Shown: positions 24,220-25,735 of the stretch, piece by piece
How positions within the stretch are numbered: position 1 is the stretch's first letter
Layout: each line of letters starts with the position of its first letter
NCBI GenBank assembly: GCA_964578975.1
Contig: CAZOFA010000028.1
Location: forward strand, 1 to 25,735
From: CAYRUP01 sp964578975
Lineage (GTDB): Bacteria > Pseudomonadota > Gammaproteobacteria > DSM-16500
Length of the DNA: 25,735 nt
Direction: 5' to 3'
Made by a program: the position numbers and the translations under genes
The notes under the pieces: model-generated
What the model was told of the DNA's origin: nothing
Database searches by the model: none
What the model saw: the letters and a program-made list of their open reading frames with translations, nothing else

Positions 24220-25632
24220 ATGACAGTCGTGACTCGATTTGCACCAAGTCCCACCGGTTATTTGCACGTAGGGGGCGCTCGTACCGCGCTTTATTGTTGG
24301 TTATATGCGCATAAAAAACGGGGCAATTTTATCTTGCGTATTGAAGACACTGATCGTGAGCGCTCAACGCGTGAATCCGTGCAAGGCATTTTGGATGGCA
24401 TGAAATGGTTGAATCTTTATTATGATGAAGGTCCTTATTATCAATCACAGCGCTCTGATCGTTATGCCGAAGTATTAAAAAAACTGTTGAAAGAAGGCCA
24501 TGCTTATGTGTGTACGTGCACCAAAGAACGCTTAGAAAATTTGCGTGAGAGCCAAATGGCAAAAAAAGAAAAGCCGCGTTACGATGGTTTTTGTCGTAAT
24601 TTAGAAAGACCGGTGATGGAAGAAAATTGTGTGATTCGCTTTAAAAATCCGCTCACGGGTGTGGTCGAGTTTGAAGATTTGATTCGTGGGAAGTTAAGTT
24701 TTAATAATTCAGAATTAGATGATTTGGTACTGGTGCGCAGTGATGGAACGCCGACCTATAATTTTTGTGTGGTGGTCGATGATTGGGATATGCATGTTTC
24801 GCATGTGATTCGTGGCGATGATCATATCAATAATACACCGCGACAAATTAATATTTTTAAAGCATTAGAAGTTAAACCTCCGTATTACGCGCATGTTCCC
24901 ATGATTTTAGGCAGCGACGGCAAACGTCTTTCAAAACGCCATGGTGCCGTGAATGTGATGCAATATCGCGAAGAAGGATTTTTGCCGCAAGCTTTATTAA
25001 ATTATTTAGTGCGCTTGGGATGGTCGCATGGCGATCAAGAAGTTTTTTCGGTTCCGGAAATGATTGAACATTTTGAGATTGAAGATATTAACCGATCTCC
25101 TGCTGCTTTTAATCTCGAAAAATTAATTTGGTTGAATCAATACTATCTCAAATACACAGAAGCGCAGGATCTCGAAGGCGAGCTTGCATGGCATATGAAA
25201 CAGCTCGGCATTAATATTCATTCTGGACCTTCGTTGATAAAAATAATCGAAGCACAACGTGATCGCGTGAAAACATTGCGCGAAATGGCCGAAAAAAGTC
25301 GCTGCTTTTTCACCGATGAAATTTCTTATAATCAAGAATCGGTTGCAAAACATATTACACCGGATACGAAGCGCGCCATGATTGTGATTCGTGATGGCTT
25401 GTCTGACATTCCCTGGAGCAAGGAAGAAATTCATCGACTGTTTGTCACGGTCGCGGAAAAAATGATGCTAAAACTCGGGCAAATTGCGCAACCCGTGCGA
25501 GTGGCCGTGATGGGCGATACAATTTCTCCGCCGATTGATGTCACCATCGCATTAATGGGAAAAGAGCGCGTCATCAAGCGTTTGGATCACGCATTAAATT
25601 TTTTTTACGACAATACTAAAAATGAAGATTGA
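24220..25632 (+). CDS. gltX: Glutamyl-tRNA synthetase
   Basis: A 470-residue class I aminoacyl-tRNA synthetase of the usual bacterial length. It begins with the nucleotide site TRFAPSPTGYLHVGGARTAL; HVGG stands for the HIGH motif. IEDTDRERS follows near 41, and the KMSKS equivalent is DGKRLSKRHGAVN in mid-protein. The C-terminal anticodon-binding domain closes the protein. It charges tRNA-Glu with glutamate in the cytoplasm. The zinc-binding positions of the E. coli enzyme are largely kept (Cys98, Cys100, Cys125), but the fourth ligand is Asn127 rather than His. The ATG has GGGA ten bases upstream. It marks the end of the glycan locus and the return to conserved chromosome. Confidence 0.98.
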   Translation: MTVVTRFAPSPTGYLHVGGARTALYCWLYAHKKRGNFILRIEDTDRERSTRESVQGILDGMKWLNLYYDEGPYYQSQRSDRYAEVLKKLLKEGHAYVCTCTKERLENLRESQMAKKEKPRYDGFCRNLERPVMEENCVIRFKNPLTGVVEFEDLIRGKLSFNNSELDDLVLVRSDGTPTYNFCVVVDDWDMHVSHVIRGDDHINNTPRQINIFKALEVKPPYYAHVPMILGSDGKRLSKRHGAVNVMQYREEGFLPQALLNYLVRLGWSHGDQEVFSVPEMIEHFEIEDINRSPAAFNLEKLIWLNQYYLKYTEAQDLEGELAWHMKQLGINIHSGPSLIKIIEAQRDRVKTLREMAEKSRCFFTDEISYNQESVAKHITPDTKRAMIVIRDGLSDIPWSKEEIHRLFVTVAEKMMLKLGQIAQPVRVAVMGDTISPPIDVTIALMGKERVIKRLDHALNFFYDNTKNED

Positions 25633-25683
25633 CAAAGCCACTCGAGCTGCCTAGAATCGCTGCTCTATTGTGATCGCGCAAGC

Positions 25684-25735
<52 letters not shown>

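Overview
The window is a low-GC proteobacterial chromosome segment and is almost entirely a surface-polysaccharide (O-antigen or lipooligosaccharide type) biosynthesis locus. It ends in housekeeping genes: tRNA-Val, gltX and the start of a tRNA-Ala. The GluRS and tRNA types, the LPS-type gene content and the dispersed repeat whose core is GCGAGCGCAGCGAAGCAATC suggest a gammaproteobacterium, possibly of the Legionella/Coxiella lineage. That placement is an inference and no marker in the window proves it.

Layout. (1) 52-1440, minus strand: a HisF-like/HisH-like pair of the acetamidino-sugar type. (2) 1544-7927, plus strand: methyltransferase, small phosphoglycosyl transferase, PIG-L deacetylase, a 625-residue PglF/WbpM-type UDP-GlcNAc 4,6-dehydratase, a polytopic membrane protein and a Wzx-type flippase, tightly packed or overlapping. 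(3) 12536-7963, minus strand: a three-gene operon with a two-part deacetylase-like protein, a second flippase and a GT-C-like membrane protein. (4) 12601-about 17064, plus strand: zinc-ribbon methyltransferase, radical SAM/SPASM protein, GT4 glycosyltransferase and a WbpG/PseA-type N-acetyl sugar amidotransferase whose 3' end runs into low-quality sequence and a 10-N gap. (5) 17245-18072, minus strand: methyltransferase. (6) 18227-20727, plus strand: two glycosyltransferases. (7) 22682-20783, minus strand: a PglD-like acetyltransferase and a second polymerase-like membrane protein. (8) 22758-23933, plus strand: a PLP sugar aminotransferase. (9) tRNA-Val (minus), gltX (plus) and tRNA-Ala (plus, cut by the window end).

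How the parts fit. The dehydratase, aminotransferase and acetyltransferase are a plausible full route to UDP-N,N'-diacetylbacillosamine or a related 4-amino sugar. The small phosphoglycosyl transferase could load such a sugar on undecaprenyl phosphate. Several glycosyltransferases would extend it. The amidotransferase with HisH (ammonia from glutamine) and the HisF-like protein would convert an N-acetyl group to an acetamidino group. Two flippases and two or three polytopic membrane proteins would export, polymerise or decorate the glycan. Three SAM methyltransferases, a radical SAM enzyme and a PIG-L deacetylase point to a heavily modified glycan.

The 36-base repeat occurs identically, in opposite orientations, just outside both ends of the glycan locus (11-46 and 23938-23973), with a variant and a broken copy around the assembly gap. 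No gene-free stretch exceeds 300 bases. No transposase, integrase or CRISPR array was seen.
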